This document shows positions 36,000 through 43,980 of a stretch of DNA of 64,000 nt, piece after piece (position 1 is the stretch's first letter; each line of letters opens with the position of its first letter). The notes under the pieces are model-generated. The model had not been told where the DNA came from. It saw nothing but the letters and a program-made list of their open reading frames with translations, and did not search any database. The stretch is from GCA-2684655 sp045105235 (GTDB lineage: Bacteria; Planctomycetota; UBA1135; UBA2386). The stretch spans positions 124,001 through 188,000 of the forward strand of contig JBGCDH010000002.1 of NCBI GenBank assembly GCA_045105235.1, read 5' to 3'. A program made the translations under genes and the position numbers.

Positions 36000-36494
36000 T
36001 CAAAGCCAATCGAGCTTGAGTCCGAGCGGCTCGCCGATGCGCGGCGAGTTGTGGGCGATGGTGATCGCGGCGCGGTCGAACGACTGCGGCAGAAACGTCG
36101 CTGCCTGGTAGGTCGGATCGCCGGTGACGGGGTCGGTGCCGCGCACGGCCGGCGTCAGGGCTTTGGGCTGGACGTCGAAGATCGTGACGTCAGCGTCGTT
36201 GGACATGCTGACGACGTAGTCTTCGCCATGCACAACCGTGACGTTCGCGAAGTGGTAGCGCAGCAGCGACTCCCAGGCCGCGGTGCGTTCGCGCAGCAGC
36301 GGCAGGGCACGCGGCGCGGAGTCATCGGCCATGCCGGTCTGCGGCTTGGCGGGGTCTTGGCCGACCAAAAGCACCGACAGCGAGGCGTCGTGGTGTGCGG
36401 CTGCTCGGCTTGGCGCGCTTGCGGAAGCTTGCGCCGCCGCAGAAGCGGCTAGCGAAACTGCTAGAAGGAACGCGTCGCGTAGGGTTCGTTGCAT
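36000..36494 (-). CDS. N-terminal part of the interrupted exported protein
   Basis: 164 residues ending at a TGA that lies in frame with the following gene. The signal peptide (MQRTLRDAFLLAVSLAASAA) is followed by a strand pattern resembling a Rossmann- or ThuA-like domain: LSVLLVGQDPAKPQ, then HFANVTVVHGEDYVV and ADVTIFDVQPKAL. The last residues, RIGEPLGLKLDWL, flow into the next part of the chain across the stop. By itself it lacks a complete domain, which supports a split or recoded gene. It is divergent from the biotin carboxylase gene (126 bp between the starts). ATG 36494 is chosen from the signal peptide. Confidence 0.68.
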   Translation of the reverse strand: MQRTLRDAFLLAVSLAASAAAQASASAPSRAAAHHDASLSVLLVGQDPAKPQTGMADDSAPRALPLLRERTAAWESLLRYHFANVTVVHGEDYVVSMSNDADVTIFDVQPKALTPAVRGTDPVTGDPTYQAATFLPQSFDRAAITIAHNSPRIGEPLGLKLDWL

Positions 36495-36620
36495 GGGCGA
36501 ATCTGCGCCCATTCTATCAGGCTCCCGCGCCGCTTCCGGCATCGGATCGTGGCGAAGCGCTCGACGCGGCAGGATCTCCGTGTTGTCGGTCGCGGTCGTG
36601 GGCTACTGTCCCTAGCAACT

Positions 36621-38123
36621 ATGCCGCCTATTCGCCGCATCCTGATTGCCAACCGAGGTGAGATTGCGCTGCGCGTGATCCGCACTGCCCAGGAGATGGG
36701 CATCGAAACGGTTGCCGTCTACTCCGACGCCGACCGGACCGCACTGCACGTGCGCAAGGCCAACCTCGCTGTGCATCTCGGTGGCAGCAAACCTTCCGAA
36801 AGCTACCTCGACGCCGACAAGGTGCTCGCAGCGGCCAAGGCGACGGGCTGCGATGCGCTGCACCCGGGCTACGGCTTCCTGAGCGAAAACGCCGCATTCT
36901 CCCAGGCCTGCGCGGAAGCCGGGGTCGTGTTCTTGGGGCCGTCCGCGAAGGCGATCTCTTCGATGGGCGACAAGGTTGCGGCGCGCAAGATCGCGCTCGA
37001 AGCCGGTGTGCCGCTGGTGCCAGGGCTCGAAGAAGACGTGGAGGAAGATCGACTGGTGGAGGCCGCCAAAGAGGTCGGCTACCCCGTGATGCTCAAGGCT
37101 GCTGCCGGCGGTGGCGGCAAGGGCATCCGAATCGTCGAGTCCGAAGACCAGCTCCTGGAGGCGTTCCGCATGGCGCGCGCCGAAGCCAAGAGCTCGTTTG
37201 GCGATGACCGCGTCTACCTCGAAAAGTTCGTCGTTGAGCCGCGACATGTCGAGGTGCAGCTGCTTGCCGATACCCACGGCAACGTCATGCACTACGGCGA
37301 GCGCGAGTGCTCGGTGCAGCGCCGCCACCAAAAGCTGGTCGAAGAGTCACCTTGCAGCGCGTTGACGCCTGAGCTGCGCGAGCAGATGGGCCAAGCCGCG
37401 TGTGATCTGGCGCGCTACGTCGGCTATGTCGGCGCCGGCACCGTCGAGTTTCTGTACTCCAAGGGAGCGTTCTACTTCCTGGAGATGAACACCCGTCTGC
37501 AGGTAGAGCACCCGATCACCGAAGAGCGGTTCGGGGTCGACCTGGTGCGCGAGATGATCCGCATTGGCCAAGGCGAAGAGCTCGCGCCCAAGCAGGAGCC
37601 GCGCGGCCACAGCATCGAAGTGCGCATCAACGCCGAAGATCCGCAAAACTACTTTCCATCGCTTGGCACGATCAAGCGCATGGGCTTGCCGGGAGGCCCC
37701 GGCGTGCGCCTCGATAGCGCAATGTTCCGGGGCATGGAGGTCACGCCGCACTACGACAGCATGCTTGGCAAGCTGATCGTGCATGCGCAAGACCGGCCGC
37801 AGGCGATCGAGCGGATGAAGCGCGCGCTGCGCGAGTTGCGCATCGTCGGTGTCGCGACGTCGCTACCGGTGGCGCTTTGCACACTGGAGAGCGACGCATT
37901 CGTTTCGGGCAATTACGACACGAGCATTCTGACGCAGATCGACACGGCTGCTGCCGCGCACCGCGATGTAGCGATGCTGGCTGCTGCGGCCGCGCGGTTC
38001 TTGCGCGCCGAGCGCGTGGGCGGTGAGCAGGATGGCGATGGCGCATCGCAGGATGCCCCGCAGACCGCCCCAACGTGGGCCATGCTTGGCCGCAGCGAGC
38101 GGCTTTGGAGGAGCGCACGATGA
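36621..38123 (+). CDS. Biotin carboxylase subunit of acyl-CoA carboxylase
   Basis: ATP-grasp biotin carboxylase of 500 residues that carboxylates the biotin carrier with bicarbonate and ATP. Landmarks are ILIANRGEIALRVIRTA, HPGYGFLSENAAF, KAAAGGGGKGIRIV (ATP loop), VQLLADTHGNVMH and GERECSVQRRHQK, EMNTRLQVEHPITE (Mg and biotin sites), and NAEDP. ATG 36621 is chosen from the conserved N-terminus. The stop overlaps the next gene's ATG (ATGA), so biotin carboxylase and carrier are coupled. With the beta subunit at 16 kb this forms a three-part propionyl/acyl-CoA carboxylase. An acetyl-CoA carboxylase role cannot be excluded, since BC subunits are often shared. Confidence 0.94.
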   Translation: MPPIRRILIANRGEIALRVIRTAQEMGIETVAVYSDADRTALHVRKANLAVHLGGSKPSESYLDADKVLAAAKATGCDALHPGYGFLSENAAFSQACAEAGVVFLGPSAKAISSMGDKVAARKIALEAGVPLVPGLEEDVEEDRLVEAAKEVGYPVMLKAAAGGGGKGIRIVESEDQLLEAFRMARAEAKSSFGDDRVYLEKFVVEPRHVEVQLLADTHGNVMHYGERECSVQRRHQKLVEESPCSALTPELREQMGQAACDLARYVGYVGAGTVEFLYSKGAFYFLEMNTRLQVEHPITEERFGVDLVREMIRIGQGEELAPKQEPRGHSIEVRINAEDPQNYFPSLGTIKRMGLPGGPGVRLDSAMFRGMEVTPHYDSMLGKLIVHAQDRPQAIERMKRALRELRIVGVATSLPVALCTLESDAFVSGNYDTSILTQIDTAAAAHRDVAMLAAAAARFLRAERVGGEQDGDGASQDAPQTAPTWAMLGRSERLWRSAR

Positions 38124-38620
38124 AGTATCTGGCGAAGCTCGGCGACGAAGAGCGCGAGTACACGTTTGAGCGGCGCGGCGACCGGCTGGTTGCGCTTTGT
38201 GGTGGGCAGGAGATCGAGCTCGAAGTCTCACCGGTCGGTGACGGCGAAGCGTTGTCTATGATTGTGGATGGCAACAGCTACGACGTTGTTGCGGACGTGC
38301 AGAAAAAGGACGTCACCGTCCAGGTCAGCGGCGAACGCTACGTTGTGCATGTCGAAGACGATCGCGAGCGCGCGGCCGCCGAAGTCGCGAGCAAGAAGCA
38401 GGGCGGCAAACGCGAATTGCGTGCAGCCATGCCGGGCGTCGTTGTCGAAGTGCGGATTGCCGTCGGCGATGCCGTCGAAGAGGGCCAGACGCTGGTCGTG
38501 CTCGAAGCCATGAAGATGCAAAATCCGCTGGCTGCCGAGTCGGCGGGGGTCGTGACCAAGATCAAGGTCGAGGCGGGAGAAGCGGTCGCCGCGGGCGCGC
38601 TGCTCGTCGAGATCGAGTAG
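38120..38620 (+). CDS. Biotin carboxyl carrier protein (biotinyl domain)
   Basis: 166-residue carrier. The C-terminal 75 residues form the biotinyl domain with LEAMKMQNPLAAE; K132 is the biotinylation site, and the Met-Lys-Met context is canonical. The first 95 residues resemble the small beta domain that tethers the carrier to the carboxylase in propionyl- or oxaloacetate-type enzymes. There is no long Ala/Pro-rich linker as in AccB. ATG overlaps the biotin carboxylase stop. The carrier works with the carboxylase just upstream and probably with the carboxyltransferase at 16 kb. Confidence 0.93.
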   Translation: MKYLAKLGDEEREYTFERRGDRLVALCGGQEIELEVSPVGDGEALSMIVDGNSYDVVADVQKKDVTVQVSGERYVVHVEDDRERAAAEVASKKQGGKRELRAAMPGVVVEVRIAVGDAVEEGQTLVVLEAMKMQNPLAAESAGVVTKIKVEAGEAVAAGALLVEIE

Positions 38621-38768
38621 GCGGTCGCGCCCGCCCTGGTCGGTTCCGCCCGAGCGAGTTGCGGACCGGCCTGGAAAGTCCTCCGTTTGGTCGAACGCAG
38701 CCGTTCGTCCCACCATGCTGCCGTTGGCACCAGCAGGGGAGTGTTTGCCGTCTCGCTCCGTTCTTGCG

Positions 38769-38960
38769 GCCGATGCGAACTCGATCGATTGTTGTTCTCA
38801 CGGTCCACTGATGAATGCTGCGGGCGAGACATCGGCATCAACGAAATCGGCTTTGCGAGCCTCTCGGGCGCGATTCCGGGCAACCTGGCACGCGCCGTCG
38901 CGCAAGAGTTGATCGAGCATGGGCGCGTTGCCCGTTCGTGGCTCGGCCTCGAGCTGCAGC
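38769..38960 (+). pseudogene. Remnant of an HtrA/DegP-type serine protease
   Basis: In one frame the DNA reads DANSIDCCSHGPLMNAAGE, recalling the HtrA active-site stretch DAxINPGNSGGPLxNxxGE. The chain then continues in another frame as GINEIGFASLSGAIPGNLAR and AVAQELIEHGRVARSWLGLE, the region just before the first PDZ domain (usual form GIGFAIP.NLA...L...G.V.RGWLG). So about 60 codons of an HtrA gene survive, with a frameshift near 38833 and a damaged catalytic Ser motif. The rest of the gene is absent on both sides. Confidence 0.7.
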
Positions 38961-38963
38961 CCG

Positions 38964-39223
38964 CGGGCGCTTCGGGCAAGAGCGCGTTGCTGCACGTTCG
39001 ACGTGGCAGCCAGCAGCTGCTGTCTGACGCCGGCAACGCCGCGACGCATGGAATCGGTCTCGCCAACCTGCGGGTTCGGCTCGAACAGCTCTATGGCGAG
39101 CGCGGCATGCTGGTCGCGCAGGCCGTCACCGACGGCTTCTGCACGACGGTCGCGCTGCCGCTTTGCATTCGCGATCTGGCAGACGAGGCCTCGACGTCGG
39201 CGCCGTCTCGGGGGCCAAGCTAG
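38964..39223 (+). pseudogene. Remnant of a sensor histidine kinase HATPase domain
   Basis: About 85 codons fused in frame to the protease remnant. ATHGIGLANLRVRLEQLYGE with TVALPL at the end is the G2/F-box region of LytS/NarX-type kinases (GIGLxNxRxRLxxxYG). The N-box and G1 box are missing or degraded. The frame ends at TAG 39221-39223, the first triplet of repeat copy C. Confidence 0.68.
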
Positions 39224-39406
39224 TGTAGTGCATCTGATATAGGGGGCATTCTGCGGGCACGAAGACGCCCGTGACGGCGTTGCTGCTCCTCGGCAGACTG
39301 GCTCCCCGGCAGACAGTCTGGAACATGCATTCGTCGCAGCGGCTTGCGAAGAACGCCTTCGCATCCCGGATCATGCCCCGTCTACCAGATGCAATGCACG
39401 ACACTA
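39221..39406. repeat. Dispersed inverted-repeat element, copy C (long form)
   Basis: 186 bp bounded by TAGTGTAGTGCAT and ATGCACGACACTA, with cores shared with copies A and B. Both terminal TAGs are used as stop codons, on the left by the kinase remnant (+) and on the right by the CWC-mutarotase gene (-). The core includes a small inverted repeat ACGCC/GGCGT. The orientation is the same as copy A. Confidence 0.93.
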
Positions 39407-40513
39407 GGGGCTCGTTCGACCTGCGAGGCGCAGCGAGATCGTGTGCTCTTCGCCGGCGGCCAGTGTTTGCTCGTGGGCGTGTACGTTTGCGGACTCGATG
39501 CAGCAGAACGTGCGCCAGTCATCACCATGCATCTGCGACAGCCGGGCTGTCTTCTTGGGCCACGGATTCCACACGATCGCCGAATGGGCGTTGCGGGTTT
39601 GGAGCGTGACCGTGCGACGGCGTGCCGGTGCTTGCAGCACGATCTGAGCCGGAGTGTCTTGGAATACGCGGTCGGTTTCTGCCGCGAAGCGAAGAGGTGC
39701 GCTTGGATCCCAAGACGCTTCTGGCTCGCGCGCATGCTCTACAAAAGCGACGTCCTCGAGGCCGTGCACCGACGTGCTGTGCACGTCGCCGACCGCGAAG
39801 TAGGTGTGCAGCGCTTCTTCAAAGCGAAAGGGGGCCGGGCCGCGATTGGTCACGGTCAGGCTCAGCGAAAGCGCTTGTTCGAGGTGGACATGGAGCTCAA
39901 GCCGGAAGGCGTGTGGCCACAGTGCTCGCGTCTGCTCGTCGTCTTCTAGCCGAAGCGTGACCTCGGCTGCGGGGCCGACTTTGGTGCATCGCCAGCTGCG
40001 GCTGCGCGCAAAGCCGTGGGCCGGCATGGCCGGGTCCGTGCGATGGTCGCCGAACCACGGAAAGACAACCGGGATGCCGCCGCGCACGGGCTTGCCGTGC
40101 CGGTATTCCGGCGCGCTGGCGGTCCACAGGATGTTGTTGCTATCGCCATCATCGCCGCCGTCGCGGAACGACAGCACCTGGGCCCCGGTGGTGGCGATCA
40201 CGGCGCGCTTGTCCGCATGCGTCAGCTCGATCGCGGGCCGGGCGCCACCAGGGTCTGTGATCCAGCGCACGCCGCTCGGCAGCGGGTCGGGGGCATCCTG
40301 AGCCGCCTCGATGCAGCGGCTGCACAGGCACGCCTGGTTGCGCAGGGCGTCCGGGATGCGCTGCAGGGCGGCAGGCGGAGCCGTCTTTGCGCGGCACCAG
40401 CAGGTTGCGCCGGCGGCGAGGTCGCCGCCGTTTTGCGCGATCGCGCACGCGTTGTCGTCGCCGCAGGTTGCGCAGCGATTGGTGGCGATCGGAGTCGGAC
40501 GAGGCTCAGCCAT
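39404..40513 (-). CDS. CWC cysteine-rich domain fused to D-hexose-6-phosphate mutarotase-like (aldose 1-epimerase) domain
   Basis: 369 residues. The first 65 form a Cys-rich domain: CATCGDDNACAIA, then CWCRAKTAP and NQACLCSRCI, matching the CWC family, which probably binds zinc. From about residue 75 the chain is a galactose-mutarotase-like beta-sandwich of the YeaD type: GAQVLSFRDGG, then PVRGGIPVVFPWFGDHR, AHGFAR (catalytic His), and AVGDVHSTSVHGLED. FRFEEALHTYF gives further family residues, and the acid/base Glu is probably in the late CIESANV segment. Such enzymes interconvert anomers of hexose 6-phosphates. The fusion is unusual, and the CWC domain may regulate or tether the enzyme. ATG 40513 is used, and the stop TAG is part of repeat copy C. 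Confidence 0.83.
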   Translation of the reverse strand: MAEPRPTPIATNRCATCGDDNACAIAQNGGDLAAGATCWCRAKTAPPAALQRIPDALRNQACLCSRCIEAAQDAPDPLPSGVRWITDPGGARPAIELTHADKRAVIATTGAQVLSFRDGGDDGDSNNILWTASAPEYRHGKPVRGGIPVVFPWFGDHRTDPAMPAHGFARSRSWRCTKVGPAAEVTLRLEDDEQTRALWPHAFRLELHVHLEQALSLSLTVTNRGPAPFRFEEALHTYFAVGDVHSTSVHGLEDVAFVEHAREPEASWDPSAPLRFAAETDRVFQDTPAQIVLQAPARRRTVTLQTRNAHSAIVWNPWPKKTARLSQMHGDDWRTFCCIESANVHAHEQTLAAGEEHTISLRLAGRTSP

Positions 40514-40568
40514 GCACAAACGATACTGCACCGCGCGCTGCGCGCGGAGCGTCGACCGCAGCTCTCGC

Positions 40569-42032
40569 TCAGCCCTTCATCTGCTTGAGCTTGGCAATGG
40601 CTCCGAGCACGTTCTTGCCGCCGCTCTTGCGCTTGCCGGTGGAGTAGCCCTCTTCGTTGCTGCCGCTCTCGCCGCCGCCGCCGCCGCCCGCGCCGGCCTT
40701 GGGAGTGGCGGCCGTAGCCCTGGCCGGCGTTGGCGCCGGTGCGTGGGCGGCTGCCGCGGGGGCGCGCGCGCCGCTGTTGACCGCTGCTTGCAGCTGGGCG
40801 AGCCCTGTCGCTAGGCTTGCGACTTCGCGCTGGATTTCGCGCACGGATGTCTCGAGCCCGCCGAGGTTGCCGTCGCGCAGTTCTTCGATGCCCTTCTCCA
40901 GGCCGTTGGTGGCTTGGTCGAGACGCTCTTGCAGCGACGTCGCCGCTGCCTTGATGCTGTCGCCGCGCTGCAGTTCGACAACTTGGCCGTTGATCTCTTT
41001 GCTCGCCTCTTCGAGGCGGTGCAGGCTCTTTTGCACGTCGCTGTTGTCGTGTCGCTGGCTGAGCGCCGCGAGCGCCACCTCGAGCTTCTGGATCTGCTCC
41101 GGCACGTTGCCGAGGTCCGTCTTGCCCCCGTCGCGAATGGACTCGGCCACGCGGTGCAGGCCCTGGCGCGACATTTCGGAGGAGCCTTCGACCAGTGTCT
41201 TGACCTTGCCGAGGCGGCTGGCGAGATCCGAGCACTGGTTGGCGATCTCCATCAGCGGCTTGCCATACATCTTGATGGCCTTGGTCAGGTTGTTGATCTT
41301 CTGATCCTGACGCTGGAGCGACAGCAGCACGTGCTGGACTTCGCCGCTGTCGGTCGTCGTGGGCGTAGCCGCGGGATTCGTTCCGGAGCGTTCTTGGAAC
41401 TCCTGCAGCAGCGTTTCGATCGACTGCAGCATGCGCTCGTCATCGTTGGCTCGCTGTTCTTCGAGCTGGAAGATCCGCTGGTGTGTCCAGCCGGCGCGTC
41501 GTTGGCCGGCGCCGATGCCAAACAACACGAGTCCCATGATCGAGACCATCTGGGGTTCGATGCCGACGTTGTGAAGCACGTTGCCGAACGCGGGGGCGAT
41601 CATCGCGGCGAGGCCGGCCACTGCGATCAGCATGCCGGCGATCATGGCAAAGCTACCGCCTGGCTTTTCGGCTGCAGCCCGCGCCGCATTCCGCCGCGCA
41701 CGTGAGCGCGTGCGCAGTCCCGGTTCGTAGCGGCGGGCTGCGGAGGGTTCGCGGTTGTCGCCGCCTTCCTCGTCAAAGCTATCCTCCTCGAAGCTCTCCT
41801 CGGCGCCATCTTGGTCGTCGTCCTCCGGGACGATGGCGTCGTCTTCGCCGTAGTTGGAGTCCTCGTCGTGTTCGGCGCGGTCCTCGAAATCCTCGTGCCC
41901 GTCGTCGTCCTCTTCGTATTCGGCCTCGACCTGCTCGGTAGAGGCCTCAGGCGGAGCCGACTCTTCCGGGGCATTCCCGAGAAAACTTGGCAGATCGTTG
42001 GCGGGACGTCCCTTAGCGGAGGTTCTCTTCAT
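40569..42032 (-). CDS. Acidic coiled-coil membrane protein of unknown function
   Basis: 487 residues. Residues 1-110 are strongly acidic (runs such as EEDDDGHEDFEDRAEHDED), followed by a basic patch (RTRSRARRNAARAA). Two hydrophobic segments come next (about 132-152 and 160-178), so the termini are probably both cytoplasmic. A long predicted coiled coil (residues about 185-425, rich in Gln, Glu and Leu heptads such as LQRQDQKINNLTKAIKM) is followed by an Ala/Pro/Gly-rich stretch and a short basic C-terminus. No catalytic motif is visible. It is convergent with nothing and divergent from ptsI. It could organise membrane or chromosome structures; I do not recognise a family. Confidence 0.6.
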   Translation of the reverse strand: MKRTSAKGRPANDLPSFLGNAPEESAPPEASTEQVEAEYEEDDDGHEDFEDRAEHDEDSNYGEDDAIVPEDDDQDGAEESFEEDSFDEEGGDNREPSAARRYEPGLRTRSRARRNAARAAAEKPGGSFAMIAGMLIAVAGLAAMIAPAFGNVLHNVGIEPQMVSIMGLVLFGIGAGQRRAGWTHQRIFQLEEQRANDDERMLQSIETLLQEFQERSGTNPAATPTTTDSGEVQHVLLSLQRQDQKINNLTKAIKMYGKPLMEIANQCSDLASRLGKVKTLVEGSSEMSRQGLHRVAESIRDGGKTDLGNVPEQIQKLEVALAALSQRHDNSDVQKSLHRLEEASKEINGQVVELQRGDSIKAAATSLQERLDQATNGLEKGIEELRDGNLGGLETSVREIQREVASLATGLAQLQAAVNSGARAPAAAAHAPAPTPARATAATPKAGAGGGGGGESGSNEEGYSTGKRKSGGKNVLGAIAKLKQMKG

Positions 42033-42159
42033 GGCTCTGTGGGCGTTGCCGCCCAGCGCTCGATTCGGCACAACCCGTTAATCGGCACACAAGGGGGTGA
42101 GGATGAAGCGGGCGGTGTTGCAAAGTCCGGCACGGTCCGGGAAAACGTCTGGTCTACCG

Positions 42160-43980
42160 ATGGCTCGCAAACTCAAAGGCATTGCCGCGGCCCCCGGGAT
42201 CGCGATCGCGCCGGTGGTTCACTTCCACACGACGCTCGATCAGATCCCGATGTGGAAGGTGCAGCCCGAGCGGGTCGACGCCGAACGTGGGCGCCTTTCT
42301 GGCGCGATCGAAACCGTTGCCTCGGCGCTGACCAGCCTGCAGCGCGAGCTTGCCGAGGCCATCGGCAAGCACGATGTACGGATCTACGACGCCCAGATGG
42401 CGATCCTGCACGACCAGACGTTCCGCCGCGACGTCGAGCGCGAGATCGAAGAGCATCAGGTCAATCTGGAGGTGGCGCTGCAGCGCGTGATTGCCCGCTA
42501 CGAAGGGGTCTTCCAGAGCATGGAAAATCCGGCCATGCGCGAGCGTGCTGCCGACCTGCGCGACATTGGCCGCCAGCTCGTGGGGGCTTTGGTTGCGACG
42601 GACCGGCAGAAGTACACGGCTGGGGGGGCGGACTACCTCTTTGCGGCCGATGAGTTCTTGCCGAGCGACGCCGGCATTCTGGATCGCGACCACATTCGCG
42701 GCATCGTCACGGCGCACGGCGGCAAATACTCTCACGGAGCCATCCTGGCCCGCTCGCTCGGGATCCCGGCGATTGTCGGCGTCGAGCAGGTGATGCAGGA
42801 AACCAGCAACGGCGCGCTTGCCATCCTCGATGGTGACGCAGGCATCGTGCTGCTTGAGCCGACCATCGACGAACTGGCCGACTACGAGCGTCGCCTGCAG
42901 GAGCAGGAAGCGGTGGAAAAGCGCATTGCCGAGCTGCGCTTTCAGCCCTCGGTGACGCCAGATGGCGGCAGCGTGCGGCTTATGGTCAACGTCGAGGGAG
43001 TGCAGGATTTGGCTGCCCTCGAAATGGAGGCGATGGCGGGCATTGGTCTCTTTCGGACCGAGTTCGCGTTTATGGAGCGCCGCCAGTTCCCAACCGAAGA
43101 GGAGCAGGTAGCCATGTACAAGCGCGCGGTCGACAGCGCCGGCGGCAAGCCGGTGACGTTCCGCACGCTCGACGTTGGCGGCGACAAGCCGCTGGGCTAC
43201 TTCCAGATGCCCGAGGAGCGCAATCCGGTGCTCGGCTGGCGCGGCATCCGGTTGTGTCTCGACTGGCCGGATATCCTCTACACGCAGCTGCGCGCCATTC
43301 TGCGCGCGAGCGCCGAGGGCCACGTCCGCATCTTGCTGCCGATGGTGACGAGCCGCTGGGAGGTCGTGCAGTGCCGCGAGGTGCTGGACCGCTTGACCGC
43401 CGATCTCCGTGCCAACAGCGTTCCCTTTGATGCGCGCATCGAAATGGGTGTCATGGTCGAGGTGCCCGTGCTGGTCTCGGTGCTGCCCGAGGTGCTGCCG
43501 GTCGTGGACTTCGTCTCGGTCGGCACCAACGACCTGGTGCAGTATCTCTTGGCCGTCGACCGCGACAATCAGCGGGTGGCGAAGATGTATGACCCGTTCC
43601 ACCCGGGCGTGCTGCGCGTGCTGTCGCAGGTTGCCGAAGCCGCCCGCGCGGCTGGCAAGAACGCGTCGATATGCGGTGAAATCGCCGGCGACCACTGGTT
43701 TACGCCCATCTTGATCGGGCTGGGCTACCGCGATCTCTCGATGGCGCCGGTCTTTCTGCCGAGGGTCAAGCTGATGTTGCGGCTGTTCACGACCGAGGAA
43801 TGCCAAGATCTGGCGATGCGGGCGCTTTCGCAGCACTCGACGAATGCCGTGCGCAAACTGGTCCGAGAGGAGATTGAGCCGCGCTGGCTCGATCACATCC
43901 GGTCGGACGACGCCGCTGGAGATCCTTCCTCCGGGAGTGGCGCGCCAACGGGCGATGCGGGCGGGGACGGCAAGTCGTGA
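42160..43980 (+). CDS. ptsI: Phosphoenolpyruvate-protein phosphotransferase (PTS enzyme I)
   Basis: Enzyme I of about 606 residues, which moves phosphate from PEP to HPr. ATG 42160 starts RKLKGIAAAPGIAIAP, the standard N-terminus. The phospho-His is in GGKYSHGAILARSLGIPAI (the usual Thr of TSH is Ser and the next residue is Gly, not Thr). The PEP-binding half has GIGLFRTEFAFM, FRTLDVGGDKPLGY, MVEVP, VSVGTNDLVQYLLAVDRDN and SICGEIAGD with the active-site Cys. No HPr or EII gene is adjacent, so it may serve a regulatory PTS. The stop TGA overlaps GTG of the next gene. Confidence 0.94.
   Translation: MARKLKGIAAAPGIAIAPVVHFHTTLDQIPMWKVQPERVDAERGRLSGAIETVASALTSLQRELAEAIGKHDVRIYDAQMAILHDQTFRRDVEREIEEHQVNLEVALQRVIARYEGVFQSMENPAMRERAADLRDIGRQLVGALVATDRQKYTAGGADYLFAADEFLPSDAGILDRDHIRGIVTAHGGKYSHGAILARSLGIPAIVGVEQVMQETSNGALAILDGDAGIVLLEPTIDELADYERRLQEQEAVEKRIAELRFQPSVTPDGGSVRLMVNVEGVQDLAALEMEAMAGIGLFRTEFAFMERRQFPTEEEQVAMYKRAVDSAGGKPVTFRTLDVGGDKPLGYFQMPEERNPVLGWRGIRLCLDWPDILYTQLRAILRASAEGHVRILLPMVTSRWEVVQCREVLDRLTADLRANSVPFDARIEMGVMVEVPVLVSVLPEVLPVVDFVSVGTNDLVQYLLAVDRDNQRVAKMYDPFHPGVLRVLSQVAEAARAAGKNASICGEIAGDHWFTPILIGLGYRDLSMAPVFLPRVKLMLRLFTTEECQDLAMRALSQHSTNAVRKLVREEIEPRWLDHIRSDDAAGDPSSGSGAPTGDAGGDGKS

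Noticed and set aside
38687..39223. A 178-codon open frame as a real protein
   Set aside because: It joins pieces of two unrelated families with a frameshift in the first, so remnants are the better reading.
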